DNA of 22,977 nt, taken from an uncultured Clostridium sp. (GTDB lineage: Bacteria > Bacillota > Clostridia > TANB77 > CAG-508). Where the stretch lies: the NCBI GenBank assembly GCA_946495905.1, contig CAMMEP010000019.1, forward strand, positions 1-22,977, given 5' to 3'. Below the pieces are notes generated by a model, which saw nothing but the letters and a program-made list of their open reading frames with translations, ran no database searches and was not told the origin of the DNA. Each line of letters opens with the position of its first letter. The first letter of the stretch is position 1. The position numbers and the translations under genes are program-made. Positions 6,997-14,253 of the stretch are shown in pieces.

Positions 6997-8481
6997 TTAT
7001 TTATTTTTTATAAATTTTATTCTTGCTATGATAGCTACTAGTAACAATCCAACAATAGCAATAAACCAAATAGAAGAATTATTACCTGTTTGAGGAATGA
7101 CAGTATTTGCTACTGTATTATCTACTATTTCGTTTACGATAATTTCTTCAGGTTCATAGTTAACTCGAATAGTAGGTGATACATCGGAACTTACATCTAT
7201 GTCAGTTCCGTTATTTTCAGCGGTAATATCAACATTAGTATTGGTTGGTAATATTTCGTCAATAATATCTTGATTATAATCTTCTTTTAGTGTTAGTTTA
7301 TAGCTTAATGTTGCAACTTCTCCTTCACTTAATAATTCTATGTTCCAAGTAATGGAATTGTTGCTAGTGTCAATGGTTTGCGAAACTGTTCCAATATTTG
7401 GACTTGCTACATATTCAAAATTGAAGTTGTCAATTATTTCTTGTGGAAAATAATCGGTAATAGTAATATTTCTTAATGTATTATCTGTTGTTACAACTAG
7501 GCTATCAAAAATATCATTTACAATAGTATCTTCTAGTTCATCATCTGGTATATAGAAATATTCACTTGTTGTAGGATTTTCTTCTGTACCAAAAATTTCT
7601 TCTGCAAGTTCACGATAGGTTCTTTGTGTAGTTGGTTCTATTGTTTCACTATCTAAGTCAATCATTGCTGCAATAATTGGGATACCAGAATTTTCAATTT
7701 CTTCTAATTTCGATTTTGTTCTTGTAGCTACTGTTCCAGAATAAGTTCCAAAGGTTCCATCTGTTGCATTATTTGGAACACCGTCTGTTAACAATACAAT
7801 ATATCTGTCTTTATTTTCTTCTTCTGAAAAATTATCTTGAGCAATTGTCAACCCAGCTTCTATGTTGGTTCTTATTCCAACTTCTAGTTCAGATAAATTT
7901 ATAATTGCATTTTTTACTTCTTCTTCAGAATTAGTTAAACCTAAACGAAGACTAGCATCGTTTATAGTTCCTTCTGTTTCTCCGCTACTAGAATCTAGGC
8001 TAGAGAAACCTACAATACCTATTTCTAGATTAGGATTAGCATCATATAATTTCTCTACAAGAGAATTTGCAGAATTAATAACTGCTTGTTTTCTTGTGAT
8101 GTCTCCTACATAGTCAGAGGTCATACTAGAAGAGTTATCAATTACAAAGAATATTTCAGCATCTTGGTAACTTTCTTCTACTTGTTTTGTATTGGTTACT
8201 GTTAGTGTTAAAGTAACAGATTTTTCCGTTGCATTAAAATCTGTTATTTGTTTTTCAAATTGACCAATACCTCCAATATCAATATCACAAATATTATTTT
8301 CTACTACTTCTAAAGAAGTATTTGCCCAAATACTTGAAGGGTCTGCACTATTTGTTACTTCATTTGTATCAGCAGTGTTTATGGAAATATCATCTGATGC
8401 AAATACTGTTGAAACCATACTAAGAATTAATACAAATGAAAGAAAAGCAAATAAAAATTTTTTAAAATTTGTTTTTATCAT
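6997..8481 (-). CDS. Cell-wall-anchored von Willebrand A domain protein
   Basis: A 494-aa secreted surface protein. It has a signal peptide (residues 1-28, charged start, long hydrophobic core, probable cleavage after VFA) and a vWA domain (about 107-330) with an intact metal site: DNSSSM (115-120), the T of RTN (205) and D223 of LLTDGV. Beta-rich, DUF11-like regions follow. The C-terminus is a sorting signal: IPQTG (about 462-466), a hydrophobic segment and the tail KFIKNK. It would be exported and linked to peptidoglycan by a sortase, possibly the one at 2624. Such proteins often bind host or matrix ligands or form pili; the ligand is unknown. The ATG follows AAGGAG, with its own promoter upstream. 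Internal Asn and Asp are abundant, as in clostridial surface proteins. Confidence 0.9.
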   Translation of the reverse strand: MIKTNFKKFLFAFLSFVLILSMVSTVFASDDISINTADTNEVTNSADPSSIWANTSLEVVENNICDIDIGGIGQFEKQITDFNATEKSVTLTLTVTNTKQVEESYQDAEIFFVIDNSSSMTSDYVGDITRKQAVINSANSLVEKLYDANPNLEIGIVGFSSLDSSSGETEGTINDASLRLGLTNSEEEVKNAIINLSELEVGIRTNIEAGLTIAQDNFSEEENKDRYIVLLTDGVPNNATDGTFGTYSGTVATRTKSKLEEIENSGIPIIAAMIDLDSETIEPTTQRTYRELAEEIFGTEENPTTSEYFYIPDDELEDTIVNDIFDSLVVTTDNTLRNITITDYFPQEIIDNFNFEYVASPNIGTVSQTIDTSNNSITWNIELLSEGEVATLSYKLTLKEDYNQDIIDEILPTNTNVDITAENNGTDIDVSSDVSPTIRVNYEPEEIIVNEIVDNTVANTVIPQTGNNSSIWFIAIVGLLLVAIIARIKFIKNK

Positions 8482-8517
8482 ATTACATTTCTCCTTCTTT
8501 TATAAAGTTCAAGATAT

Positions 8518-8546
8518 ATTATACTCCAAAAAATTGGTATTATCAA
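8518..8546 (-). promoter_or_regulatory. sigma-A promoter of the vWA gene
   Basis: On the minus strand, TTGATA (8546-8541) and TATAAT (8523-8518) are separated by 17 bp, 37 bp before the start codon. Confidence 0.75.
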
Positions 8547-8624
8547 CATTATTTGATTAAATTTATATTACAAATATGTTACAATGTTACAATTCACGAC
8601 TTGTTCTAAAATGTCGGAGCAATG

Positions 8625-8680
8625 TATGTTTTAATTTTATGTTTCCGGCCCCCAACTTAAGCACATCAATAAAAATTTAA
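8625..8680. repeat. Short copy of the CCGGCCCCC element
   Basis: The core CCGGCCCCCAACTTAAGCAC (8645-8664) followed by a near match to CAATAAAAA is flanked by AT-rich, imperfectly inverted arms. The core matches 21898-21916 (CGGTCCCCACCTTAAGCAC then CAATAAAAA) and its first half also matches 21841-21852. It appears to be a shorter relative of the 144-bp element at 21808-21951. Confidence 0.65.
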
Positions 8681-8686
8681 AATAGT

Positions 8687-8874
8687 AACAACTCAGGTGC
8701 TAAACCTGTTTAATAGTATAAATTATTTAAAGTCCGCGCAGGGAGTTTATAATTAAAAAATCGAGCGGAGCAGGGAGCTCCGTCGGGACGAAGCGAGATT
8801 TTTTTAATTAAAACTCCCGTTGCAGGACATATCTAATTTTAATACTATTAAACAGGTTTACCACCTGAGTTGTT
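8687..8874. repeat. 188-bp long-hairpin element, MITE-like
   Basis: Arms 8687-8719 and 8842-8874 pair over 33 bp with one mismatch. Inside, GTCC/GGAC, GGGAGTTT/AACTCCC and ATTAAAAAATC/GATTTTTTTAAT continue the stem, and the tip is GC-rich (8762-8800). It contains no ORF. Its ends (AACAACTCAGG) resemble those of the hairpin at 6538-6600. Most of the gene-free stretch 8482-8978 is this element plus the repeat before it. Confidence 0.8.
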
Positions 8875-8906
8875 ATTTAAAAATATATATTGTTTGCCTA
8901 ATAATA

Positions 8907-8935
8907 TTTAAATTTATTAAAATCTATGTTACAAT
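8907..8935 (+). promoter_or_regulatory. Extended -10 promoter of ylmH
   Basis: TACAAT (8930-8935) is preceded by TGT; the -35 position holds TTTAAA with a 17-bp spacer. Confidence 0.5.
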
Positions 8936-8978
8936 AGAGTGAAGCTAAAAGGAAAGATAGGAAGGAGAAAGCTATAAC

Positions 8979-9788
8979 GTGAATAGACAGGAAATATTAA
9001 ATAAATTTACAAAAGAGGAAGATAGATTATTAGTTTCTAAGTTGTTAGACAAAATTGAATTTACCATAAAAAGAAATTCCGTGGAATATACTGATTTTTT
9101 AGATATGAGGCAAAGACAATTGCTAGAAAAAGTTCTAAAAGAAATAAAATATACGAACTATGTAGCATATGGAGGATATAAAACAGCAGAAAGAACAATA
9201 ATAATATTGTATCCTGTTAAATTAGAGGAAGTATTTAAAGAAGAGAGGTTTGATTATAATACAATATTGGGAGTTATTAGAATACTGCTTCCAAATGAGT
9301 TAAAAAGAATGTATTCCCATCGAGATTATCTAGGTGGAATTATAAAAATAGGAATGAACAGAGAAAAAGTAGGAGACATTATTACAAGTATTGATGGTGC
9401 AGATTTAATTGTTTTAAAGGATGCGGAAAAATATATTTTAAGAGGTTTAAAGGAACTGACAAGATTTAGTAAAGCAGAATTTGAAGAAATACAATTAGCC
9501 GAACTAAAAATAGAAGAACCAAAAACACAGAAAGTAAATATTATTATTCCATCAATGCGAATTGACAGTGTAGTGTCTGAAATAATTAGAACTTCAAGAG
9601 CAAAAGCTACCGATATTATTAAGGAAGAAAGAGTATTTGTAAACCATGAGTTGATTACAAAAGGAGCAAAAGAAGTAAAAACGGAAGATATTATTACAGT
9701 TAGAGGAAAAGGTAGATTTAAAGTAGGTCAGATTGTAAATAATACCAAAAAAGGAAATTTGATTTTAGAAATAGAGAAATATTGCTAG
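8979..9788 (+). CDS. ylmH: YlmH-family S4-domain RNA-binding protein
   Basis: A 269-aa protein with an N-terminal YlmH-type domain (residues 1 to about 180) and a C-terminal S4 RNA-binding domain (about 192-250, MRIDSVVSEIIRTSRAKATD through VRGKGRFKVGQI). In Bacillus, YlmH binds the large ribosomal subunit and is linked to ribosome-associated quality control; the gene often lies near divIVA and the division cluster, which is not the case here. The GTG start at 8979 follows GGAAGGAG with 11-base spacing. It has its own promoter and is followed by a separate promoter at 9861. Length and domain order are normal. Confidence 0.85.
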   Translation: MNRQEILNKFTKEEDRLLVSKLLDKIEFTIKRNSVEYTDFLDMRQRQLLEKVLKEIKYTNYVAYGGYKTAERTIIILYPVKLEEVFKEERFDYNTILGVIRILLPNELKRMYSHRDYLGGIIKIGMNREKVGDIITSIDGADLIVLKDAEKYILRGLKELTRFSKAEFEEIQLAELKIEEPKTQKVNIIIPSMRIDSVVSEIIRTSRAKATDIIKEERVFVNHELITKGAKEVKTEDIITVRGKGRFKVGQIVNNTKKGNLILEIEKYC

Positions 9789-9860
9789 GTAATAGAAAAA
9801 ATATTAATATTACAAAAAGATTACAGACATATTACGATTATGTTACATTTATAAAATATA

Positions 9861-9889
9861 TTGACTATAGATAGGTGAGAAGTTATAAT
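9861..9889 (+). promoter_or_regulatory. sigma-A promoter upstream of the 9964 gene and folD
   Basis: TTGACT (9861-9866) and TATAAT (9884-9889) with a 17-bp spacer. Confidence 0.75.
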
Positions 9890-9900
9890 AAGGAAAATGA

Positions 9901-9944
9901 CTTTGCCACATGTGTATTCCGCTTGGAAATATGTACAGTCAAAG
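9901..9944 (+). promoter_or_regulatory. Leader hairpin
   Basis: The short 5' leader can fold as CTTTG/CAAAG (9901-9905/9940-9944) enclosing ACAT...TATTCC paired with GGAAATATGT (9925-9934) over a GCTT loop. It ends about 6 bases before the AAAGGAGG ribosome binding site. It matches no riboswitch class I know. Confidence 0.4.
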
Positions 9945-9963
9945 ATAAAAGGAGGAAAAGAAA

Positions 9964-10425
9964 ATGAATAACAAAAGAAATTTAATTATATTAGGTGTTA
10001 TTTTATTGGTAATAATTATATTAGTTGTGATTTTTGTAACAGGAAGAAAAACAGAAGGAGAAAATGTAGTAGGAGGAAATGAAGAAATAGAGAATATGTA
10101 TTCACAAACATTAGAAGATGGTACAAAGTTAAACACAAGTAGCAAGCTAAAAGAAGCAAGAATGATTGATGAAATAAAGATAGAAAATATCCAATTAACA
10201 AATAAAGACGGCAAAGGAGCATTAATAGCAGATGTAACAAATACTGGAAGCGAAAAAAGTGAAACTATTCTTTTAAATATTGTGTTATATAATGAAGCGG
10301 GAGAAGAAATAGGTACTTTACCAGGTGTTATTTCACCATTAGAACCAGGAGAGACCGATCAATTGAACACAACAATGCAAGAAGATTATACGAATATTTA
10401 TGATATTAAAATTGAGAAAAAATAA
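9964..10425 (+). CDS. Membrane-anchored protein, FxLYD-like extracellular domain
   Basis: A 153-aa protein with one N-terminal membrane segment (about residues 6-26, NLIILGVILLVIIILVVIFV) after a short positive tail, a low-complexity linker, and an extracellular beta-sandwich-like domain (about 65-150). Phrases such as ALIADVTNTGSEKSETILLN and GVISPLEPGETDQL resemble the FxLYD or DUF-type domains of clostridial membrane proteins. No catalytic motif is visible and I do not assign a function. It follows a strong AAAGGAGG and is the first gene of a likely operon with folD, whose start lies 13 bases after this stop. Confidence 0.75.
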   Translation: MNNKRNLIILGVILLVIIILVVIFVTGRKTEGENVVGGNEEIENMYSQTLEDGTKLNTSSKLKEARMIDEIKIENIQLTNKDGKGALIADVTNTGSEKSETILLNIVLYNEAGEEIGTLPGVISPLEPGETDQLNTTMQEDYTNIYDIKIEKK

Positions 10426-10438
10426 AATGGAGCAAGAA

Positions 10439-11291
10439 ATGGAATTAATAGATGGAAAAGCACTTGCTAAAAAAATAAGAAGTGAGTTAAAAATAGAAGT
10501 AGAAGAATTAAAAAGACAGGGGGTACACCCAAAACTTGCAGTTATTATGGTTCGGTGCAGATAAAGCATCAGCAGTATATGTACGCAATAAAAGCAAAGC
10601 ATGCAATGAAGTAGGGATAGAGTTTGAAGAGTATTTGAAAGAGGATACTACTACGCAAAAAGATTTAATTAATTTAATAGAAGAATTAAATAAAAGAGAA
10701 GATATACATGGAATATTGCTACAAAGCCCAATACCAGAAGGGCTAAATATACGAGGAGCATTTAATACAATAAGTGCTAAAAAAGATGTAGATGGATTTA
10801 ATCCTATTAATGTAGGAAAATTAGCCATTGGAGAAGACTGCTTTATTTCTTGTACACCTTATGGCGTTATAAAAATGTTAGAAGAATATCATATTCCAAT
10901 AGAAGGAAAAAGAGCTGTTATTATAGGAAGAAGTAACATTGTAGGGAAGCCTTTAATACAATGCTTATTAAATAAAAATGCGACTGTAACAGTTTGTCAT
11001 TCTAAAACTAAAAATATAGAAGAAATAACAAAAGAGGCAGATATATTAATTGCAGCTTTAGGAAGAGCAAAATTTGTAACAGAAGATATGGTAAAAGAGG
11101 GATCTATTGTTATTGATGTTGGAATAAATAGAAATGAAGAAGGAAAATTAGTGGGAGATGTTGATTTTGAAAATGTTTCAAAAAAAGCTTCCTATATAAC
11201 TCCTGTTCCTGGAGGAGTAGGTCCAATGACAATTGCTATGCTGATGCATAATGTAGTGAAAGCTGCAAAAAATACATTAAAATCTAAATAA
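10439..11291 (+). CDS. folD: FolD bifunctional dehydrogenase/cyclohydrolase with +1 frameshift at GTT CGG
   Basis: Methylenetetrahydrofolate dehydrogenase and methenyl-THF cyclohydrolase, a cytoplasmic one-carbon enzyme. Read straight through, the frame from ATG 10439 (GGAG 6 bases upstream) gives 41 residues and stops at TAA 10565-10567. Skipping the single base C10553 joins LAVIMV (residues 33-38, frame 0) to GADKASAVYVRNK in frame +1 and yields 283 aa, the normal FolD length. Family landmarks then align: VG before the substrate motif, Y47/K51 of YVRNK, LLQSPIP, KDVDGF, the NADP-binding GRSNIVGKP and TPVPGGVGPMT. All are conserved, so the downstream part is under selection. The break reads GTT CGG T. 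It is either a programmed or codon-induced +1 frameshift, a one-base assembly error, or a very recent mutation; see the CGG finding. Confidence 0.88.
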
Positions 11292-11378
11292 AATTTCGGG
11301 GGCAATTTCTTTATAATGATAAAGATAAATTTATTATATTAATAAATTTTTACAATTATTTATGTTAGGAGAGATTGC

Positions 11379-12038
11379 ATGGAAATTAAATTAAATACTA
11401 GCAAAATTAAAACAATAAGAATAGGAGATAAAAATTACCCTGAAAAACTAATGAATATTTATGGTAGACCACAAACATTATATATTTTAGGAAATGAAAC
11501 TCTATTAAATGAAAAATCAATTGCAATTATAGGATGTAGAAATGCAAGTAATTACGGATTAAGAAGTGCTTATCAATTCGGATATGAACTTGCCAAAAAA
11601 GGAATATGTATTATAAGCGGTTTTGCAAGAGGAATAGATACTTATGCACATAAAGGAGCATTAGCTGCAAAAGGAAAAACAATTGCAGTACTAGGTTGTG
11701 GCTTAAATGTTATCTATCCACCAGAAAATATGGAATTATATAAACAAATTTTAATAAAAGGTGGAGCAATTATAACAGAATATCCTTTGGAAAGTAAGCC
11801 AGAGAGACATCATTTCCCTATTAGAAATAGAATAATTAGTGGATTATCGGATGGAGTTTTAGTAGTAGAAGCCAAAAAGAAAAGCGGGACGTTAATTACA
11901 GTAGAATATGCATTAGAACAGGGAAAAGAGGTATATGCTATTCCAGGGAATATTACAAGTGAAAATTCGGAAGGAACTAATGAATTAATAAAAGAGGGAG
12001 CAATACCAGTAACAAAAATTGAAGATTTTATGGTATAA
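11379..12038 (+). CDS. dprA: DprA-like DNA-processing protein, core domain only
   Basis: DprA loads RecA on incoming single-stranded DNA during transformation. This 219-aa protein is essentially the Rossmann-like DprA core: AIIGCRNAS, SGFARGIDTYAHKGAL, VLGCGLNVIYPPEN, FPIRNRIISGLS and SGTLITVEYALEQG are all present. Typical DprA proteins are about 280-370 aa, with an N-terminal SAM-like domain and often a C-terminal winged helix; both appear absent, with no remnant in flanking frames. The ATG follows TTAGGAGAG. A TATAAT at 11312 may be its promoter but lacks a -35. No other competence gene is in the window, so a role in transformation is inferred only from the family. Confidence 0.85.
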   Translation: MEIKLNTSKIKTIRIGDKNYPEKLMNIYGRPQTLYILGNETLLNEKSIAIIGCRNASNYGLRSAYQFGYELAKKGICIISGFARGIDTYAHKGALAAKGKTIAVLGCGLNVIYPPENMELYKQILIKGGAIITEYPLESKPERHHFPIRNRIISGLSDGVLVVEAKKKSGTLITVEYALEQGKEVYAIPGNITSENSEGTNELIKEGAIPVTKIEDFMV

Positions 12039-12042
12039 TGTA

Positions 12043-12071
12043 TTGACATTTTTTAAAAATTATAGTATTAT
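12043..12071 (+). promoter_or_regulatory. sigma-A promoter of infC-rpmI-rplT
   Basis: TTGACA (12043-12048) and TATTAT (12066-12071), 17-bp spacer, starting five bases after the dprA stop codon. Confidence 0.75.
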
Positions 12072-12078
12072 TATATAG

Positions 12079-12283
12079 TCATGAAAGAAGAAGCAATCCA
12101 CTTCTCACCTTAACTAATATAGGAAAAGGTATGAGACAATATGTATTTAACTGTTATGTTATGTAAAATTGAGACTATAATGTTATTCACATAGATACGA
12201 AAAATGTGAATAATTAGTCTAAAAAATACATATAATTGTAAATAATAGTGGATTGGTTTGTTTCTGAACAAATCAATTTTTTT
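12079..12283 (+). ncRNA. Probable L20-type leader of the infC operon
   Basis: A roughly 205-nt structured leader. It contains a CACTTCTCACCTT region that can pair with AAGGTATGAG (about 12100-12134), a hairpin with AGACT/AGTCT and TATTCACAT/ATGTGAATA (12172-12220), and a final terminator. Low-GC Gram-positive infC-rpmI-rplT operons are known to be repressed by ribosomal protein L20 through such a leader, and rplT is the third gene here. The assignment is from position, layout and resemblance; a covariance model was not run. Confidence 0.65.
12252..12283 (+). terminator. Attenuator terminator before infC
   Basis: ATTGGTTTGTT (12252-12262) pairs with AACAAATCAAT (12267-12277) over a 4-nt loop, followed by seven T. 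It lies 23 bp before the infC ribosome binding site, where premature termination would silence the operon. Confidence 0.8.
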
Positions 12284-12318
12284 GTGCCCAGCACATATAT
12301 TTTTTGGAGGTGTTTTAT

Positions 12319-12837
12319 ATAAAACAAGAATTACCTGTTAATGAACAAATTAGAGCAAGAGAAGTTCAAGTAATTGACGAACAAGGAGAAAAAAAGGGAG
12401 TAATGAACCTTAATGATGCTTTAGATTTAGCGTATAATAAGAAATTAGACTTAGTATTAGTGGCACCTAATGCACAGCCACCAGTTTGTAAAATAATGAA
12501 CTATGGAAAATATAAGTTTGAACAGGCAAAAAAAGAAAAAGAGGCTAAGAAAAAGCAAAAAGTATTTGAATTAAAAGAAATAAGAATTACACCAAATATT
12601 GAGCAACATGATTTTGAATTTAAGGTAAAAAATGCAAGAAAATTTATAGAAGATGGCAATAAGGTTAAAATAACAGTTAGATTTAGAGGTAGAGAATTAA
12701 ACTACGTAAAACTAGGAGAAGCTAATCTTAATAAATTTGTGGAAGCATTACAAGATATTGCAAGTCCAGAGAAAAAGGCCGTTTTAGAAGGAAAGAATAT
12801 GTTTATTATTTTGTCTAAAAAAGCGGAAAATAAATAA
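12319..12837 (+). CDS. infC: Translation initiation factor IF-3, probable ATA start
   Basis: IF-3 binds the 30S subunit, prevents premature 50S joining and proofreads the start codon. The 172-aa product has the usual ELPVNEQIRAREVQVIDEQG N-terminal domain, a lysine-rich linker and a C-terminal domain (KVKITVRFRGRE). There is no ATG, GTG or TTG at a workable distance: GTG 12310 and TTG 12304 overlap the GGAGG at 12306-12310. The codon eight bases after GGAGG is ATA (12319), giving ATA AAA CAA GAA. Non-canonical starts (AUU, AUC, AUA) are a hallmark of infC and allow IF-3 to repress its own mRNA. First gene of an operon with rpmI and rplT, behind an L20-type leader. Confidence 0.92.
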   Translation: MKQELPVNEQIRAREVQVIDEQGEKKGVMNLNDALDLAYNKKLDLVLVAPNAQPPVCKIMNYGKYKFEQAKKEKEAKKKQKVFELKEIRITPNIEQHDFEFKVKNARKFIEDGNKVKITVRFRGRELNYVKLGEANLNKFVEALQDIASPEKKAVLEGKNMFIILSKKAENK

Positions 12838-12960
12838 TAGTATAGTGTTTAAATGCTTAATAGGATTCATTATTAGGACAAGAGCAAACCAATATATCTT
12901 AGATAAAAAATATATTAACAATATATTTATATATAATTAAAATGCAAGGAGGAATCATTT

Positions 12961-13164
12961 ATGCCAAAATTAAAAACAAACAAAGCAGCAAAGAAAAGAT
13001 ATTCATATACTGCTACAGGAAAAGTAAAAAGAACAAAATCAAATAGAAGACATCTTTTAGCAAATAAAACTCCAAGAGCAAAAGCTAGAGGAAAAGTACA
13101 AGATGCTTATGCAGATAAAACATGTGAAGCAGGTATTAAGAAATTATTACCTTATGGAAATTAA
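12961..13164 (+). CDS. rpmI: Ribosomal protein bL35
   Basis: A 67-aa basic protein with the bL35 sequence MPKLKTNKAAKKRY and TGKVKRTKSNRRHLL. It is part of the 50S subunit. It starts after AAGGAGGAATCATTT, 123 bp downstream of infC with no promoter or terminator obvious between them, and rplT follows after 23 bp. Confidence 0.97.
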   Translation: MPKLKTNKAAKKRYSYTATGKVKRTKSNRRHLLANKTPRAKARGKVQDAYADKTCEAGIKKLLPYGN

Positions 13165-13187
13165 AAATTTAAGGAAGGTGAAAGAAA

Positions 13188-13538
13188 ATGGCAAGAGTAA
13201 AAACAGCAATTATTACACGTAAAAAACATAAAAAAGTTCTAAAAAGAGCAAAAGGATACTATGGTGCAAAACATTATAGATTTAGAATGGCTAAACAAGC
13301 TGTTATGAAATCAGGAATGTATGCATATGTAGGAAGAAAAGATAGAAAGAGTAATTTTAGAAAATTATGGATAGCAAGAATAAATGCAGCTGCAAGACAA
13401 AATGGATTAACTTATAGTAAATTTATTGCAGGACTAAAGAAAGCTAATATTGTAATTAATAGAAAAATGTTAGCAGAACTTGCTGTAACAGATCCAAAAG
13501 CTTTTGCAGAAGTTGCAGAACTTGCAAAAAAAGCTTAA
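13188..13538 (+). CDS. rplT: Ribosomal protein bL20
   Basis: A 116-aa bL20: MARVKTAIITRKKHKKVLKRAKGYYG type N-terminus and the globular C-terminus (residues 60-116). It is needed early in 50S assembly. In Bacillus-type organisms L20 also represses this operon by binding the leader upstream of infC, and the matching leader is present here. It starts after AAGGAAGGTG. A rho-independent terminator follows 22 bp after the stop. Confidence 0.97.
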   Translation: MARVKTAIITRKKHKKVLKRAKGYYGAKHYRFRMAKQAVMKSGMYAYVGRKDRKSNFRKLWIARINAAARQNGLTYSKFIAGLKKANIVINRKMLAELAVTDPKAFAEVAELAKKA

Positions 13539-13560
13539 AAAGAAGTATAAGAGTAAAAGG

Positions 13561-13587
13561 GATGGCTAAGACAAGTCATCTTTTTTT
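13561..13587 (+). terminator. Terminator of the infC-rpmI-rplT operon
   Basis: GATGGCT (13561-13567) pairs with AGTCATC (13574-13580), including one G-T pair, followed by seven T. Confidence 0.8.
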
Positions 13588-13593
13588 GTTTTC

Positions 13594-13622
13594 TTGACAT
13601 TGAATAGAAACTAAAATATAAT
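13594..13622 (+). promoter_or_regulatory. Consensus sigma-A promoter
   Basis: TTGACA (13594-13599) and TATAAT (13617-13622) with a 17-bp spacer: a perfect consensus, drives the HAD gene. Confidence 0.85.
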
Positions 13623-13649
13623 AGGGAGCATAAAAAAAGAAAGGAGCTT

Positions 13650-13670
13650 ATGTGGGATTTTACCATATAG
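13650..13670 (+). CDS. Possible six-codon leader peptide
   Basis: ATG TGG GAT TTT ACC ATA TAG encodes MWDFTI. It is preceded by the only strong ribosome binding site (AAAGGAG) of this transcript and ends 10 bases before the HAD gene start in another frame. It is too short to judge by coding statistics. Confidence 0.35.
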   Translation: MWDFTI

Positions 13671-13680
13671 AAATAAGAGT

Positions 13681-14253
13681 ATGAGAATAGGAATAGATGT
13701 TGACGGATGTATTACAGATGCAGCAAGGTTTGTATCAGATTATGGAATTAAATTTTGCTATGAAAATAAAATAGAATATCAAATAAAAGAAGATGAATAT
13801 AATGAAGCAAAAGCATTAGGAATTTCAAGTGAAAATGCAGAAAAGTTCTGGAATGAGTATTTACCATATTATGCAACCAAATATAAACCAAGAGATTTTG
13901 CTTCGGAAGTAATAAAAAAATTAAAAGAAAAGCATGAAATATATATAGTAACAGCACGAAATGAAGAAGGGCTTCCACAAGAAGTATATGGAAAAATGAA
14001 AGAGATGGTATTAAAATGGTTAGAAGAAAATAGTATTCTATGTGATAAAATAATTTTTACAAAAGGTAGTAAATTACCATATTGCTTGGAAAATAACATT
14101 GATATAATGATAGAAGATTCACCACGAAATATTTTAGAAATTTCAACTAAGATACCAGTATTATGTTTTGATAATTCCTATAATAAAACCATAGAAGGAA
14201 AAAATATTAAAAGAGTTTATAGTTGGTATGACGTACTTGCTAACATAAAGTGA
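13681..14253 (+). CDS. HAD-superfamily 5'-nucleotidase-like phosphatase
   Basis: A 190-aa HAD phosphatase. Motif I is DVDGCITD (D6 nucleophile, D8 acid/base), motif II VTAR (about residue 92), a lysine in FTKGSK, and the motif IV acidic patch IEDSPRN. It resembles the NT5C/YqfW-type nucleotidases that dephosphorylate nucleoside monophosphates; the actual substrate is uncertain. The ATG at 13681 has only a weak AAGAG before it. The strong AAAGGAG (about 13640-13646) instead serves an ATG at 13650 that opens a six-codon ORF ending 10 bases before the main start, so translation may depend on reinitiation. Its TGA stop lies inside a palindrome shared with the convergent spoVAE stop. No membrane segments. 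Confidence 0.8.
   Translation: MRIGIDVDGCITDAARFVSDYGIKFCYENKIEYQIKEDEYNEAKALGISSENAEKFWNEYLPYYATKYKPRDFASEVIKKLKEKHEIYIVTARNEEGLPQEVYGKMKEMVLKWLEENSILCDKIIFTKGSKLPYCLENNIDIMIEDSPRNILEISTKIPVLCFDNSYNKTIEGKNIKRVYSWYDVLANIK

Noticed and set aside
7862..8113. Plus-strand open frame inside the vWA gene
   Set aside because: It is antisense to a well-supported gene, lacks a ribosome binding site and has no recognisable domain.
11289..11317. Promoter of dprA at TATAAT 11312-11317
   Set aside because: No acceptable -35 box or extended -10; dprA may be transcribed from the folD operon.
13901..13907. Another TTCGG, in the HAD gene, as a third frameshift site
   Set aside because: Here it is read GCT TCG GAA (Ala-Ser-Glu) within one continuous, sensible frame.
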